64,000 nt of DNA from Olleya sp. Hel_I_94 (GTDB lineage Bacteria; Bacteroidota; Bacteroidia; Flavobacteriales; Flavobacteriaceae): positions 1,369,001-1,433,000 of the forward strand of contig NZ_VISI01000002.1 in the NCBI RefSeq assembly GCF_007827365.1, in the 5' to 3' direction. The position numbers were made by a program, and so were the translations under genes. Below are positions 35,332 through 42,264 of the stretch, piece after piece. Within the stretch, counting starts at the first letter, position 1, and the number at the start of each line of letters is the position of its first letter. The notes under the pieces were generated by a model that worked only from the letters and a program-made list of their open reading frames with translations, had not been told where the DNA came from and searched no databases.

Positions 35332-35814
35332 ATGAGCAAAGTAGCAGTAATAATGGGAAGCAATAGTGATATGCCAGTCATGCAAGACGCTATTGATATA
35401 TTAAAAGAATTTAAAATAGACATAGAAGTTGATATTGTATCAGCACATCGTACACCAGAAAAACTATTTGATTTTAGTAAAAACGCTCATAAAAGAGGCA
35501 TTAGCGTCATTATTGCTGGTGCAGGTGGTGCAGCACATTTACCAGGTATGGTAGCCTCTTTAAGTCCATTACCAATTATTGGAGTGCCAGTAAAAAGTAG
35601 TAATTCTATAGATGGATGGGACTCGGTATTATCCATACTACAAATGCCAGGAGGTGTTCCTGTTGCTACTGTTGCATTAAATGGAGCAAAAAACGCAGGA
35701 ATATTAGCTGCACAAATTATAGGTGCATCTGATGCATCAGTATTGGATAAAATTATAGCTTACAAAGAAGCTTTAAAAGTAAAAGTAGAGCAAGCTTCAA
35801 AAGATATTAAATAG
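35332..35814 (+). CDS. purE: N5-carboxyaminoimidazole ribonucleotide mutase
   Basis: 160 residues, class I PurE. It converts the PurK product N5-CAIR to CAIR. Motifs are VAVIMGSNSDMPVM (phosphate site), VSAHRTPEKLFDF (catalytic His region), IIAGAGGAAHLPGM and SILQMPGGVPVATVA. The short length and presence of purK in the window indicate the PurK-dependent pathway. It has its own promoter-like sequence and a hairpin just after the stop, so it appears to be monocistronic. The downstream interval carries the tandem small-RNA units on the other strand. Confidence 0.95.
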   Translation: MSKVAVIMGSNSDMPVMQDAIDILKEFKIDIEVDIVSAHRTPEKLFDFSKNAHKRGISVIIAGAGGAAHLPGMVASLSPLPIIGVPVKSSNSIDGWDSVLSILQMPGGVPVATVALNGAKNAGILAAQIIGASDASVLDKIIAYKEALKVKVEQASKDIK

Positions 35815-35912
35815 TTAAAAACAGAAAACCCCAACTAGGTTGGGGTTTTCAATCGCTATTAATCTTTCTATATGTGGACATATATTCTCACATCAAAAAA
35901 ACTTATGTCAAA
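35815..35912 (-). ncRNA. Candidate small RNA, unit 1 of 3 (terminator shared with purE)
   Basis: Read on the minus strand: promoter-like TTGCAA (35914-35919), then a 5' hairpin ATGTG/CACAT (35872-35876 with 35889-35893). The linker ATTAATAGCGAT (35863-35852) follows. The perfect stem GAAAACCCCAAC (35824-35835) with GTTGGGGTTTTC (35839-35850) ends in TGTTTTT on the minus strand. The same order of elements recurs at 36009 and 36193. The promoter is the weakest of the three. The hairpin arms double as a plausible purE terminator on the plus strand. Confidence 0.55.
35824..35850. terminator. Hairpin terminator shared by purE (+) and small RNA unit 1 (-)
   Basis: 12-bp perfect stem GAAAACCCCAAC with GTTGGGGTTTTC around TAG, 9 bp after the purE stop. 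The T tract after the stem is clearer on the minus strand. Confidence 0.8.
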
Positions 35913-36007
35913 GTTGCAACTTAAGCCTCTATATGTACAATTAACAGCCAATAAAATTAGAGGTTTCGACAAACAACACTTTTATCGGTTTAACAATAGT
36001 TTATAAT

Positions 36008-36091
36008 AAAAAAAAAGCCCCAAACATAAGTCTGAGGCTTCCATCGCTATTATTTTCTATTTATGAGAATGTATACTCATATCCAAAAAAC
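36008..36091 (-). ncRNA. Candidate small RNA, unit 2 of 3
   Basis: On the minus strand: TTGCAA (36099-36094), with TTG 19 bp further upstream (36125-36123). A 6-bp hairpin TATGAG/CTCATA (36062-36067 with 36076-36081) follows, then the linker TAATAGCGAT (36052-36043). The terminator stem pairs 36030-36038 with 36017-36025 and ends in U9. As minus-strand RNA the stem GCCUCAGAC/GUUUGGGGC pairs completely using two G-U wobbles. As plus-strand RNA the same positions would be A-C mismatches, so the transcribed strand is indicated by the sequence itself. Confidence 0.6.
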
Positions 36092-36192
36092 AGTTGCAAA
36101 AAAGTATGTTTTCTTACAAAAGCAACCAACATTTTGTATTATTTTAGAATATTAGTTAAAGAGTCTTAATAAATCGTTAAATAACAAGATAT

Positions 36193-36281
36193 AAAAAAAA
36201 AGCCTCAGACATGTCTGAGGCTTTTTATCGCTATTAATCAATAATTTTTATGTGAGTAACCAACTCACGGGAAAAAATCAT
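36193..36281 (-). ncRNA. Candidate small RNA, unit 3 of 3 (best promoter)
   Basis: On the minus strand: -33 TTG (36316-36314), 21-bp spacer, and -7 box TATTTTTG (36292-36285) running into TTGCAA. The hairpin GTGAGT/ACTCAC (36252-36257 with 36263-36268) is followed by ATTAATAGCGAT (36238-36227). The perfect terminator pairs GCCTCAGAC (36202-36210) with GTCTGAGGC (36213-36221) and ends in U9. The 5' hairpin sequence differs from units 1 and 2 while keeping pairing (GTGAG/CTCAC, ATGAG/CTCAT, ATGTG/CACAT). That covariation is expected of a structured RNA. Confidence 0.62.
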
Positions 36282-36361
36282 TTGCAAAAATAATCATTTA
36301 AATAATTAATATGCAATAAAAATATTAATTTTAACATCAAAAATTTTACTATAACGTTATA

Positions 36362-38392
36362 ATGAATACACTTTTAAACAATTTTAGCACAAAATTTAAC
36401 ACTCCACCTTTTCAATCTATAAAAAATAAGGACTTTAAACCTGCCATTTTAAAACTAATTGAGGATACTAAGTTAGAGATAGAGACGATTATAAAAACTA
36501 CTGACGCTCCTACTTTTAAAAACACAATCGAAGCTTTAGAGTTTTCTGGACAACAACTAGATCGTGTAACCAGTATATTTTTTAATCTTAACTCCGCAGA
36601 GACTAATGATGACCTTCAAAAAATAGCACAAGACATCTCTCCTATTTTAACCGAGTTTGGGAATGATATAACATTAAACGAAGCGTTATTTAAAAAAGTA
36701 AAACACGTTTACGACAATAAAGATAGTCTTGATTTAAATATAGAACAGACTACATTATTGGATAAAAAATATAAAAGCTTTTCTAGAAATGGAGCAAATC
36801 TTCCTGAAGATAAAAAGCAAAAACTAAGAGCTATTGACAAACAATTAGCTAGTTTAAAATTAAAGTTTGGAGAAAACATTTTAGCAGAAACCAATGCTTT
36901 CGAAATGCTAATCACCAATGAAGCTGATTTATCAGGATTACCAGAAGGTGCAATTGAAGCTGCAAAACAATTAGCAGAGTCTAAAAACAAAGCGGGTTAT
37001 TTAATAACTTTAGATTACCCAAGTTATATACCATTTATGACGTATGCAGATAATAGAGCATTACGTAAAAAATTAGCGTTAGCTTTTGGAGCCAAAGGAT
37101 TTAATAATGACAAATTAGATAACCAACAAAACGTTTTAGACATTGCTAGACTGCGTTTTGAACGTGCTAATTTATTAGGTTATGACACACATGCACATTT
37201 TGTTTTAGAAGAACGCATGGCTCAAACTCCGGAAAAAGTAAATACCTTTTTAGAAGACTTATTAGTTAAAGCAAAACCTGCTGCTTTGCGTGAGTTTGCA
37301 GAATTAGAAGATTTTGCAAAAGAACTTGATAACTTAGATCGATTAGAAAAATGGGATTCCGCGTACTATTCTGAAAAATTAAAACAAAAACTATTTAATT
37401 TAGATGATGAGCAACTTAAACCTTACTTTAAATTAGAAAATGTTATTGATGGTGCCTTTCAAGTTGCAAATAAATTATTTGGACTTCAGTTTAAAAAAAT
37501 TGACACAATAGATAAGTACCATGAAGATGTTATGACCTATGAAGTTTTAGATGAAAACAATCAATTAGTTTCCATATTTTATGCTGATTTTTTCCCTAGA
37601 GCAGGAAAAAGAAATGGTGCATGGATGACATCCTTCAAACCACAATTTATTAAAGATGGCATAAACCAAAGACCACAAATATCTAACGTATGCAACTTTA
37701 CAAAACCAACTAAAAGCAAACCGTCATTACTAACGTTTAATGAAGTTACTACATTATTTCACGAGTTTGGTCATGGATTACATGGTATGTTAGCCAACAC
37801 AACTTACCCAAGTTTATCTGGTACAAGTGTGTTTTGGGATTTTGTAGAGCTACCTAGTCAAGTTTTAGAAAACTGGTGTTATGAGAAAGAAGCTTTAGAA
37901 TTATTTGCTAAACATTACCAAACTGGAGAAATCATTCCAATGGATTTAGTCCAAAAAATTAAAGAAAGTGCCACATTTCAAGAAGGAATGCAAACCCTTA
38001 GACAACTAAGTTTTGGTTTATTAGACATGAGTTGGCATGGTATAAACCCAACAGACATTACTAATGTTAAACAACATGAAAACAAAACCTTTAAAGACAC
38101 AAACCTGTATCCTGATGTTAAACAGAATTGTATGAGTACTGCTTTTGCGCATATTTTTCAAGGTGGTTATTCCTCTGGATATTATAGCTACAAATGGGCA
38201 GAAGTCTTAGATGCAGATGCGTTTGACTACTTTAAAGAAAAAGGTATATTTAATAAAGAAGTAGCAACAAAATTTAAAGACAATGTATTATCTCAAGGTG
38301 GTACAGATAATCCAATGGTATTATACAAACGTTTTAGAGGTCAAGAACCTAAACCTGAGGCACTATTAAAACGCGCAGGACTAATAAAGTAA
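36362..38392 (+). CDS. M3-family zinc metallopeptidase (oligopeptidase A/Dcp-like)
   Basis: 676 residues, no signal peptide, so probably cytoplasmic. The zinc-binding motif H467-E-F-G-H471 (LFHEFGHGLHGML) with a downstream Glu in FVELPSQVLENW defines the M3 fold. The long helical N-terminal half and the C-terminal FAHIFQGGYSSGYYSYKWAEVLDADAF are typical of the Dcp/OpdA branch. These enzymes trim oligopeptides in protein turnover. The length matches the family. It has its own terminator, and the small-RNA array lies directly upstream on the opposite strand. Confidence 0.92.
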   Translation: MNTLLNNFSTKFNTPPFQSIKNKDFKPAILKLIEDTKLEIETIIKTTDAPTFKNTIEALEFSGQQLDRVTSIFFNLNSAETNDDLQKIAQDISPILTEFGNDITLNEALFKKVKHVYDNKDSLDLNIEQTTLLDKKYKSFSRNGANLPEDKKQKLRAIDKQLASLKLKFGENILAETNAFEMLITNEADLSGLPEGAIEAAKQLAESKNKAGYLITLDYPSYIPFMTYADNRALRKKLALAFGAKGFNNDKLDNQQNVLDIARLRFERANLLGYDTHAHFVLEERMAQTPEKVNTFLEDLLVKAKPAALREFAELEDFAKELDNLDRLEKWDSAYYSEKLKQKLFNLDDEQLKPYFKLENVIDGAFQVANKLFGLQFKKIDTIDKYHEDVMTYEVLDENNQLVSIFYADFFPRAGKRNGAWMTSFKPQFIKDGINQRPQISNVCNFTKPTKSKPSLLTFNEVTTLFHEFGHGLHGMLANTTYPSLSGTSVFWDFVELPSQVLENWCYEKEALELFAKHYQTGEIIPMDLVQKIKESATFQEGMQTLRQLSFGLLDMSWHGINPTDITNVKQHENKTFKDTNLYPDVKQNCMSTAFAHIFQGGYSSGYYSYKWAEVLDADAFDYFKEKGIFNKEVATKFKDNVLSQGGTDNPMVLYKRFRGQEPKPEALLKRAGLIK

Positions 38393-38416
38393 TTTAGTTA
38401 TAATAATTTAAAATCT

Positions 38417-38450
38417 GCCATTCTTGACTACGTTTAAGAATGGCTTTTTT
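38417..38450 (+). terminator. Terminator of the M3 peptidase gene
   Basis: 9-bp stem GCCATTCTT (38417-38425) with AAGAATGGC (38436-38444) followed by a T run. Confidence 0.88.
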
Positions 38451-38463
38451 TGTTTAAAAAAAT

Positions 38464-38489
38464 AAACTTTCAATAATTACTGAAAGTTT
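38464..38489 (+). promoter_or_regulatory. Palindromic operator 1 of the GbsR/MarR-type regulator
   Basis: AAACTTTCA (38464-38472), 8-bp spacer, TGAAAGTTT (38481-38489). It lies just upstream of a TATATTTG -7 box (38502-38509). An almost identical palindrome precedes the membrane-protein operon at 39032-39055. Confidence 0.8.
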
Positions 38490-38501
38490 AAAAATTATTA
38501 A

Positions 38502-38509
38502 TATATTTG
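38502..38509 (+). promoter_or_regulatory. -7 box of the GbsR/MarR-type regulator
   Basis: TATATTTG, a full match to TAnnTTTG, ends only 4 bp before the ATG at 38514. The mRNA is predicted to be leaderless or nearly so if this start and promoter are correct. Confidence 0.7.
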
Positions 38510-38513
38510 TAAC

Positions 38514-39017
38514 ATGGAATATCAAGAAGCAAAAGATAAATTTATTAGTACTTGGGGAAGTTTAGGTTCACTTTGGGGAATAAACAAAGCTATGGCGCAA
38601 ATACAAGCGCTTCTTTTTATTTCTACTAAACCATTATCCATGGAAGAGATTATGGAAGATCTTAAAATCTCTAGAGGAAATACTAGCATGAATTTAAGAC
38701 AATTAATGGATTGGGGAATTGTAACCAAAACATTAGTGGCTGGTGAACGTAAAGAGTTTTTTACTACTGAAAAAGATGTACAAGAATTAGCTAGGATTGT
38801 TGCTGTGGAACGTAGCAGAAGAGAAATTAAACCTGTAGTCAAAGTTTTAGATGAAGTTTCAAGTATTAAAGATGATGGCACTGCAAAAACTAAAGAATTA
38901 ATCAAACAGACAAAAGCACTTCACGAGTTAACAGAAACTATGGACGTGATGATAAATAAATTAGTAAATCAAAAACAAAATTGGATTACTAAATCTTTAC
39001 TTAAACTATTTAAATAA
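38514..39017 (+). CDS. GbsR/MarR-type transcriptional regulator
   Basis: 167 residues. An N-terminal WGSLGSLWGINKAMAQIQALLFI precedes a winged helix (KPLSMEEIMEDLKISRGNTSMNLRQLMDWGIVTKTLVAGERKEFFTTEKD) and a C-terminal helical dimerisation or effector region. This is the layout of the GbsR-like branch of MarR-type regulators (GbsR in Bacillus controls glycine-betaine synthesis). The ligand here is unknown. Two near-identical palindromes, one before this gene and one before the next operon, suggest it controls both itself and its neighbours. Confidence 0.88.
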   Translation: MEYQEAKDKFISTWGSLGSLWGINKAMAQIQALLFISTKPLSMEEIMEDLKISRGNTSMNLRQLMDWGIVTKTLVAGERKEFFTTEKDVQELARIVAVERSRREIKPVVKVLDEVSSIKDDGTAKTKELIKQTKALHELTETMDVMINKLVNQKQNWITKSLLKLFK

Positions 39018-39031
39018 AAAAATTTACAATT

Positions 39032-39055
39032 AACTTTCAATAATTTCTGAAAGTT
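39032..39055 (+). promoter_or_regulatory. Palindromic operator 2 before the membrane-protein operon
   Basis: AACTTTCA (39032-39039), 8-bp spacer, TGAAAGTT (39048-39055). It matches operator 1 at 38464-38489 in arms, spacing and most of the spacer, and lies 17 bp before the ATG at 39073. Confidence 0.8.
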
Positions 39056-39072
39056 TTATAAAATCAATAATC

Positions 39073-39411
39073 ATGAGAAATATATTCACATTTAACCTAA
39101 TCACCTATTTATTTGTCCTTTTATTATTCTTAGTAGAAATAGTATATGGCGTACTTGCACAATTAGTTCTAGGTGTAATACAATTAATTATAGCAATATA
39201 TCTACAAACTATATCATACCAATATTCTAAAACAAACAAAAAACTTTTAAGTTACTATTGGATACAAATAGCTATTTGGCTTATTGCTTTTGTTCTGTTT
39301 GCAAACCTATTAACTCTAAAAGATTACAACGCTATTTTTCTATTTATAATCCCAATGTGTATTGGCTTATACTTGGTGTTTGTTAATTACCAGCTATCCA
39401 AAGAGTCCTAA
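39073..39411 (+). CDS. Small four-helix membrane protein (paralogue A)
   Basis: 112 residues, about four transmembrane helices and almost no loops. The middle AQLVLGVIQLIIAIYLQTISYQYSKTNKKLLSYYWIQ resembles ILGTIQIVISLIIINKFKTLTKANRILFTSY in the next gene, so the two look like tandem paralogues. No named domain is recognised. It is the first gene after the second regulator palindrome and so is a likely member of that regulon. Role unknown. Confidence 0.72.
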   Translation: MRNIFTFNLITYLFVLLLFLVEIVYGVLAQLVLGVIQLIIAIYLQTISYQYSKTNKKLLSYYWIQIAIWLIAFVLFANLLTLKDYNAIFLFIIPMCIGLYLVFVNYQLSKES

Positions 39412-39427
39412 GGTTAATTTTAAGATT

Positions 39428-39751
39428 ATGAAAAACGTATATCAAGTCAATTATTGGTCAGTCTTAATAACCATATTACTTAGTTTAACCTTTTGGGGCG
39501 GAATAATAGCGTTGCCTATTTTAGGAACTATACAAATAGTAATAAGCCTAATTATAATTAACAAATTTAAAACGCTAACTAAAGCAAACCGAATACTTTT
39601 TACTAGCTACACAGTGTTAACAGTGTTTCTGATTATATTTTTTAAACAATTAAAAGGTGAAGAATTAGGTGTTTTATTTATGTGGGCAATAGTGTCCTTA
39701 TTCCTAGCTTGTTTCCATTTATATATAACCTATAATATCTCAAAATCATGA
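39428..39751 (+). CDS. Small four-helix membrane protein (paralogue B)
   Basis: 107 residues from ATG 39428 (MKNVYQVNYWSVLITILLSL). A longer reading from a TTG at 39362 would overlap the previous gene and lacks hydrophobic character, so it is rejected. About four membrane helices; the helix-2/3 region is similar to the 39073 product. Its last 4 bp overlap the next start (ATGA). Function is unknown. The operon context is with the GbsR/MarR-type regulator. Confidence 0.72.
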   Translation: MKNVYQVNYWSVLITILLSLTFWGGIIALPILGTIQIVISLIIINKFKTLTKANRILFTSYTVLTVFLIIFFKQLKGEELGVLFMWAIVSLFLACFHLYITYNISKS

Positions 39752-40176
39752 CAATTCAAATTCCAAATTGGTTAATAATTTTAGGAGGCTGTGGCCAAAT
39801 ATTCACTGCTCTGATCTATCCTTATATCCGTCATAACGTTTTTGATTGGTATAATGATGTCAAACAACTAAAACCGTTAAATCAAGAAATTGCTAAAACT
39901 TATGGGCGTTATATCCAAGGTTTAAATTTCTCTTTTGGAGTAATAGCAATTCTAATACCTACAGATTTAAAAAACGGAACACACTTAGCAATCGCATTAA
40001 CAGGACTAATTGCGGCGTATTGGGTTGGTAAAGTAGCAACACAAATTGCTTATTATCCTATGTATGACATTCCGAAAAAAACAATCTTTAAAATTGGAAG
40101 TTACTTTATGAACACCCTATTTGTGACATTCGCAATTATATATACTTGGTTATTCATTTTAAATATTTGTAATTAA
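39748..40176 (+). CDS. Hypothetical integral membrane protein (142 aa)
   Basis: 142 residues with about four hydrophobic helices (IPNWLIILGGCGQIFTALIYP, NFSFGVIAILIPT, HLAIALTGLIAAYWVGKVATQ, YFMNTLFVTFAIIYTWLFIL). A polar segment near residues 30-50 contains FDWYNDVKQLKPLNQEI. I recognise no named family. It overlaps the preceding gene by 4 bp and is followed 16 bp later by a short ORF that may be a methyltransferase remnant. Confidence 0.75.
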   Translation: MTIQIPNWLIILGGCGQIFTALIYPYIRHNVFDWYNDVKQLKPLNQEIAKTYGRYIQGLNFSFGVIAILIPTDLKNGTHLAIALTGLIAAYWVGKVATQIAYYPMYDIPKKTIFKIGSYFMNTLFVTFAIIYTWLFILNICN

Positions 40177-40192
40177 TTAAAACGCAGGACTT

Positions 40193-40348
40193 ATGAAAAC
40201 AATACTCACAACGCAAGTTGAACAGTCAGAACAAAACAGAATAGAAATGGTTGACTTTTATAACGAAGCAACAGAAGACTATGAGTTTTGGAGTAAAGCT
40301 AATATTATTCATTTTGACTATTCCTCACCTTCTAACAAACTATTATAA
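40193..40348 (+). pseudogene. Short ORF resembling a truncated methyltransferase N-terminus
   Basis: 51 codons: MKTILTTQVEQSEQNRIEMV, DFYNEATEDYEFWSKANIIH, FDYSSPSNKLL. The DFYNEATEDYEFWS block resembles, from memory, the start of class I SAM-dependent methyltransferases, which continue for another 200 or more residues. Here the ORF stops at 40348 and the 130 bp that follow show no continuation. It is therefore probably a 3' deletion remnant left in the membrane-protein operon, although a genuine small protein cannot be excluded. Confidence 0.45.
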
Positions 40349-40477
40349 CGGTTCTTTCAACCCTTTGCTATCCAGTTTACATATCAAAGTTTTAGCTATT
40401 CCATTATTTAGATGTAAAAAAACGTAATTACTTAATTGTAATTTTAGTATTTTTAGCCCGAAAAAGAAATCTTAAAC

Positions 40478-41032
40478 ATGTCAGATCACACAATTAATCC
40501 TAATAAATGGATAGATTTATACAGCGACTACCTCTTTAATTACACCATTACACGTGTAAATGACAGAGCAATAGCGCAAGACTTAGTTTCTGACACTTTT
40601 CTAGCTGGTCTAAAAAGTATGAAAAACTTTAAAGGAGAAGCTAGTGAGCGTACTTGGCTAGTATCTATTTTAAAAAGAAAAGTCATTGACCATTACCGTA
40701 AATCTAATTCTAATAAAGGTAAAGCTGAAGTTAGAATGTCTTACAATTCTGATAGCGAAACAGAAGGTGATTGGTTAGAAGAGCGCGTTGCAGATCCTTT
40801 TGATAAAACTGCAGAAGACCAAATTGAAAATACTGAATTAGCCAGCGCAATTGATGATTGCCTGTCTAAATTACCAAAAAAACAAGCTCAAATATTTGAA
40901 ATGAAAACCATTTTAAATTATGAAACCGAAACAATTTGTAATGAATTAGAAATAACTGCGTCTAATCTTTGGGTAATAATCCACAGAGCAAGAACTGCTA
41001 TGGCAGGTTGTTTAGAAAAAAATTGGTTTTAA
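40478..41032 (+). CDS. ECF-type sigma-70 family RNA polymerase sigma factor
   Basis: 184 residues. Region 2 is at about 15-80 (YLFNYTITRVNDRAIAQDLVSDTFLAGLKSM, then FKGEASERTWLVSILKRKVIDHYRK). Region 4 is at about 125-180 (CLSKLPKKQAQIFEMKTILNYETETICNELEITASNLWVIIHRARTAM). This layout belongs to extracytoplasmic-function sigma factors. The next gene, 2 bp downstream, encodes a small Cys/His-rich protein that could be its anti-sigma factor. No target promoters can be assigned. Confidence 0.92.
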   Translation: MSDHTINPNKWIDLYSDYLFNYTITRVNDRAIAQDLVSDTFLAGLKSMKNFKGEASERTWLVSILKRKVIDHYRKSNSNKGKAEVRMSYNSDSETEGDWLEERVADPFDKTAEDQIENTELASAIDDCLSKLPKKQAQIFEMKTILNYETETICNELEITASNLWVIIHRARTAMAGCLEKNWF

Positions 41033-41034
41033 TT

Positions 41035-41292
41035 ATGTTTATGAAAAAATTTATGATTTCTTGTGAGGAATCAGGACATATCTGCGATAAAGCTCAGTAT
41101 CACGAAGCTACTATTTTAGAAAAAGTGAAGTTTAAATTTCACACATTTATGTGTGCGGTTTGCAGACAGCACTCTAAAAACAATACTAAGTTAACGCATT
41201 TAATAAATAGCATAAAAGGAAACCAATTATCGGTAACCGAAAAAAAAGAACTTAAATCTTCTTTTGACAAAGAATTACAGAAGCATCAGTAA
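41035..41292 (+). CDS. Small Cys/His-rich protein, putative zinc-binding anti-sigma factor
   Basis: 85 residues from ATG 41035; an in-frame ATG 6 bp later (MKKFMISCEE) is equally likely, whereas extension upstream would overlap the sigma gene. The pattern C-x6-C, then HTFMCAVCRQH, places four Cys and several His suited to zinc, like the zinc-finger anti-sigma modules that follow ECF genes. There is no membrane helix. The immediate linkage to the sigma gene is the main argument. The last 18 bp overlap the convergent UbiA-like gene. Confidence 0.75.
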   Translation: MFMKKFMISCEESGHICDKAQYHEATILEKVKFKFHTFMCAVCRQHSKNNTKLTHLINSIKGNQLSVTEKKELKSSFDKELQKHQ

Positions 41293-42102
41293 CATCCAAA
41301 ATATAGGTAGGGCTTCTACCCAAAACGATGTATAATAGGTGTTTCTATTTTGATTAGCAAAATAGATAAACAAGCACAAACTTACACTTACAATACCTTG
41401 CTGTAGCACTCCCAAAACAGAGATACTGTCCTTAAAAAATTCTGAAAAATAGAAAATTAAAACAAAAGCAAAACCTAATAACTTAGTGCGTTTTACGCCT
41501 ATTTTTTGTGGTATGGTAGCCAACTTTAAACTATCATAGCTTAAATCTCTTATTTCAAAAGGCAGCATTAGTGCTATAACCAAAATAAAATTTTGACAAA
41601 TTGTAATAATAGCATCTTGATTAAATACTCCATTGTTATCTAATAGTGGTAAGACTACCGTAACACCACTCCAAACCAAAGCAATAACATACACCTTTAA
41701 ACCACTAATATCCCTTAAGTTTTGTTGCGTATCTAAATACCATTTTTTTGGTAAAAAAGGTATGGCGTATAAAAATGTAACAACACCAAAACCTAGAATT
41801 AACAAGACAGTGTTTTGTTGTAATTGCAACCCAAAATACAACATCAAACTAAAGCATATAAAAGAGAACAGTTGTATAACTTTTAACCAATTAGCCAAAC
41901 TACGATGGTGCCATTTAGCAATACCAAAATATTTTACAAAATTATAACCTGTTATAGTAGCAAAAAAATTAAAATAAAGGATGGTAGCGTCATAATTTAT
42001 GTTCAACTTTTTTAAAGTAATCCAACTTAACGCATAGACTGCTAAAGCAACATGAATGCTACTATTTATGTAAAAATCTAAAAGCTGTTTTAGGACCTTC
42101 AT
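41275..42102 (-). CDS. UbiA-like polytopic membrane protein
   Basis: 275 residues, about eight to nine transmembrane helices. The loop DLSYDSLKLATIPQKIGVKRTKLL resembles the second Asp-rich motif of UbiA prenyltransferases (D-x3-D...T-x-P-x-x-x-G). The first motif (NDxxDxxxD) is degenerate here, with N54-F-V-K in the expected place. It may therefore be a divergent or non-catalytic member. It is convergent with the sigma-factor operon (18-bp overlap) and divergent from gcvP. The prenyl acceptor, if any, is unknown. Confidence 0.72.
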   Translation of the reverse strand: MKVLKQLLDFYINSSIHVALAVYALSWITLKKLNINYDATILYFNFFATITGYNFVKYFGIAKWHHRSLANWLKVIQLFSFICFSLMLYFGLQLQQNTVLLILGFGVVTFLYAIPFLPKKWYLDTQQNLRDISGLKVYVIALVWSGVTVVLPLLDNNGVFNQDAIITICQNFILVIALMLPFEIRDLSYDSLKLATIPQKIGVKRTKLLGFAFVLIFYFSEFFKDSISVLGVLQQGIVSVSLCLFIYFANQNRNTYYTSFWVEALPIFWMLLMLL

Positions 42103-42188
42103 TAGACAAAAATAATTAATCTGTTAATAAAGCAGCCGATTAGTTGAAAACTTTCAATTTTTAACAAAATTTTACTATTAGTTTTCGT

Positions 42189-42196
42189 TAATTTTG
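42189..42196 (+). promoter_or_regulatory. gcvP promoter -7 box
   Basis: TAATTTTG matches TAnnTTTG, about 69 bp before the gcvP ATG. No clear -33 TTG is seen, and no glycine-riboswitch-like structure is evident in the intervening leader. Confidence 0.55.
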
Positions 42197-42264
42197 CAAA
42201 CATTAAAAAACAACTATATTTTTTCTCAAACCTTGTAAAAAAGGTTAATAACAACACAACACAA

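Noticed and set aside
35938-35970. Possible CCTCTA/TTAGAGG inverted repeat between small-RNA units 1 and 2
   Set aside because: Long, unpaired loop and absent from the other two inter-unit spacers; treated as chance.
39362-39427. TTG-start extension of the second small membrane protein
   Set aside because: Overlaps the previous gene, is polar, and a good ATG with hydrophobic N-terminus follows at 39428.
42147-42157. AAAACTTTCAA half-site upstream of gcvP
   Set aside because: No second arm is present at the right spacing, so it is not counted as an operator.
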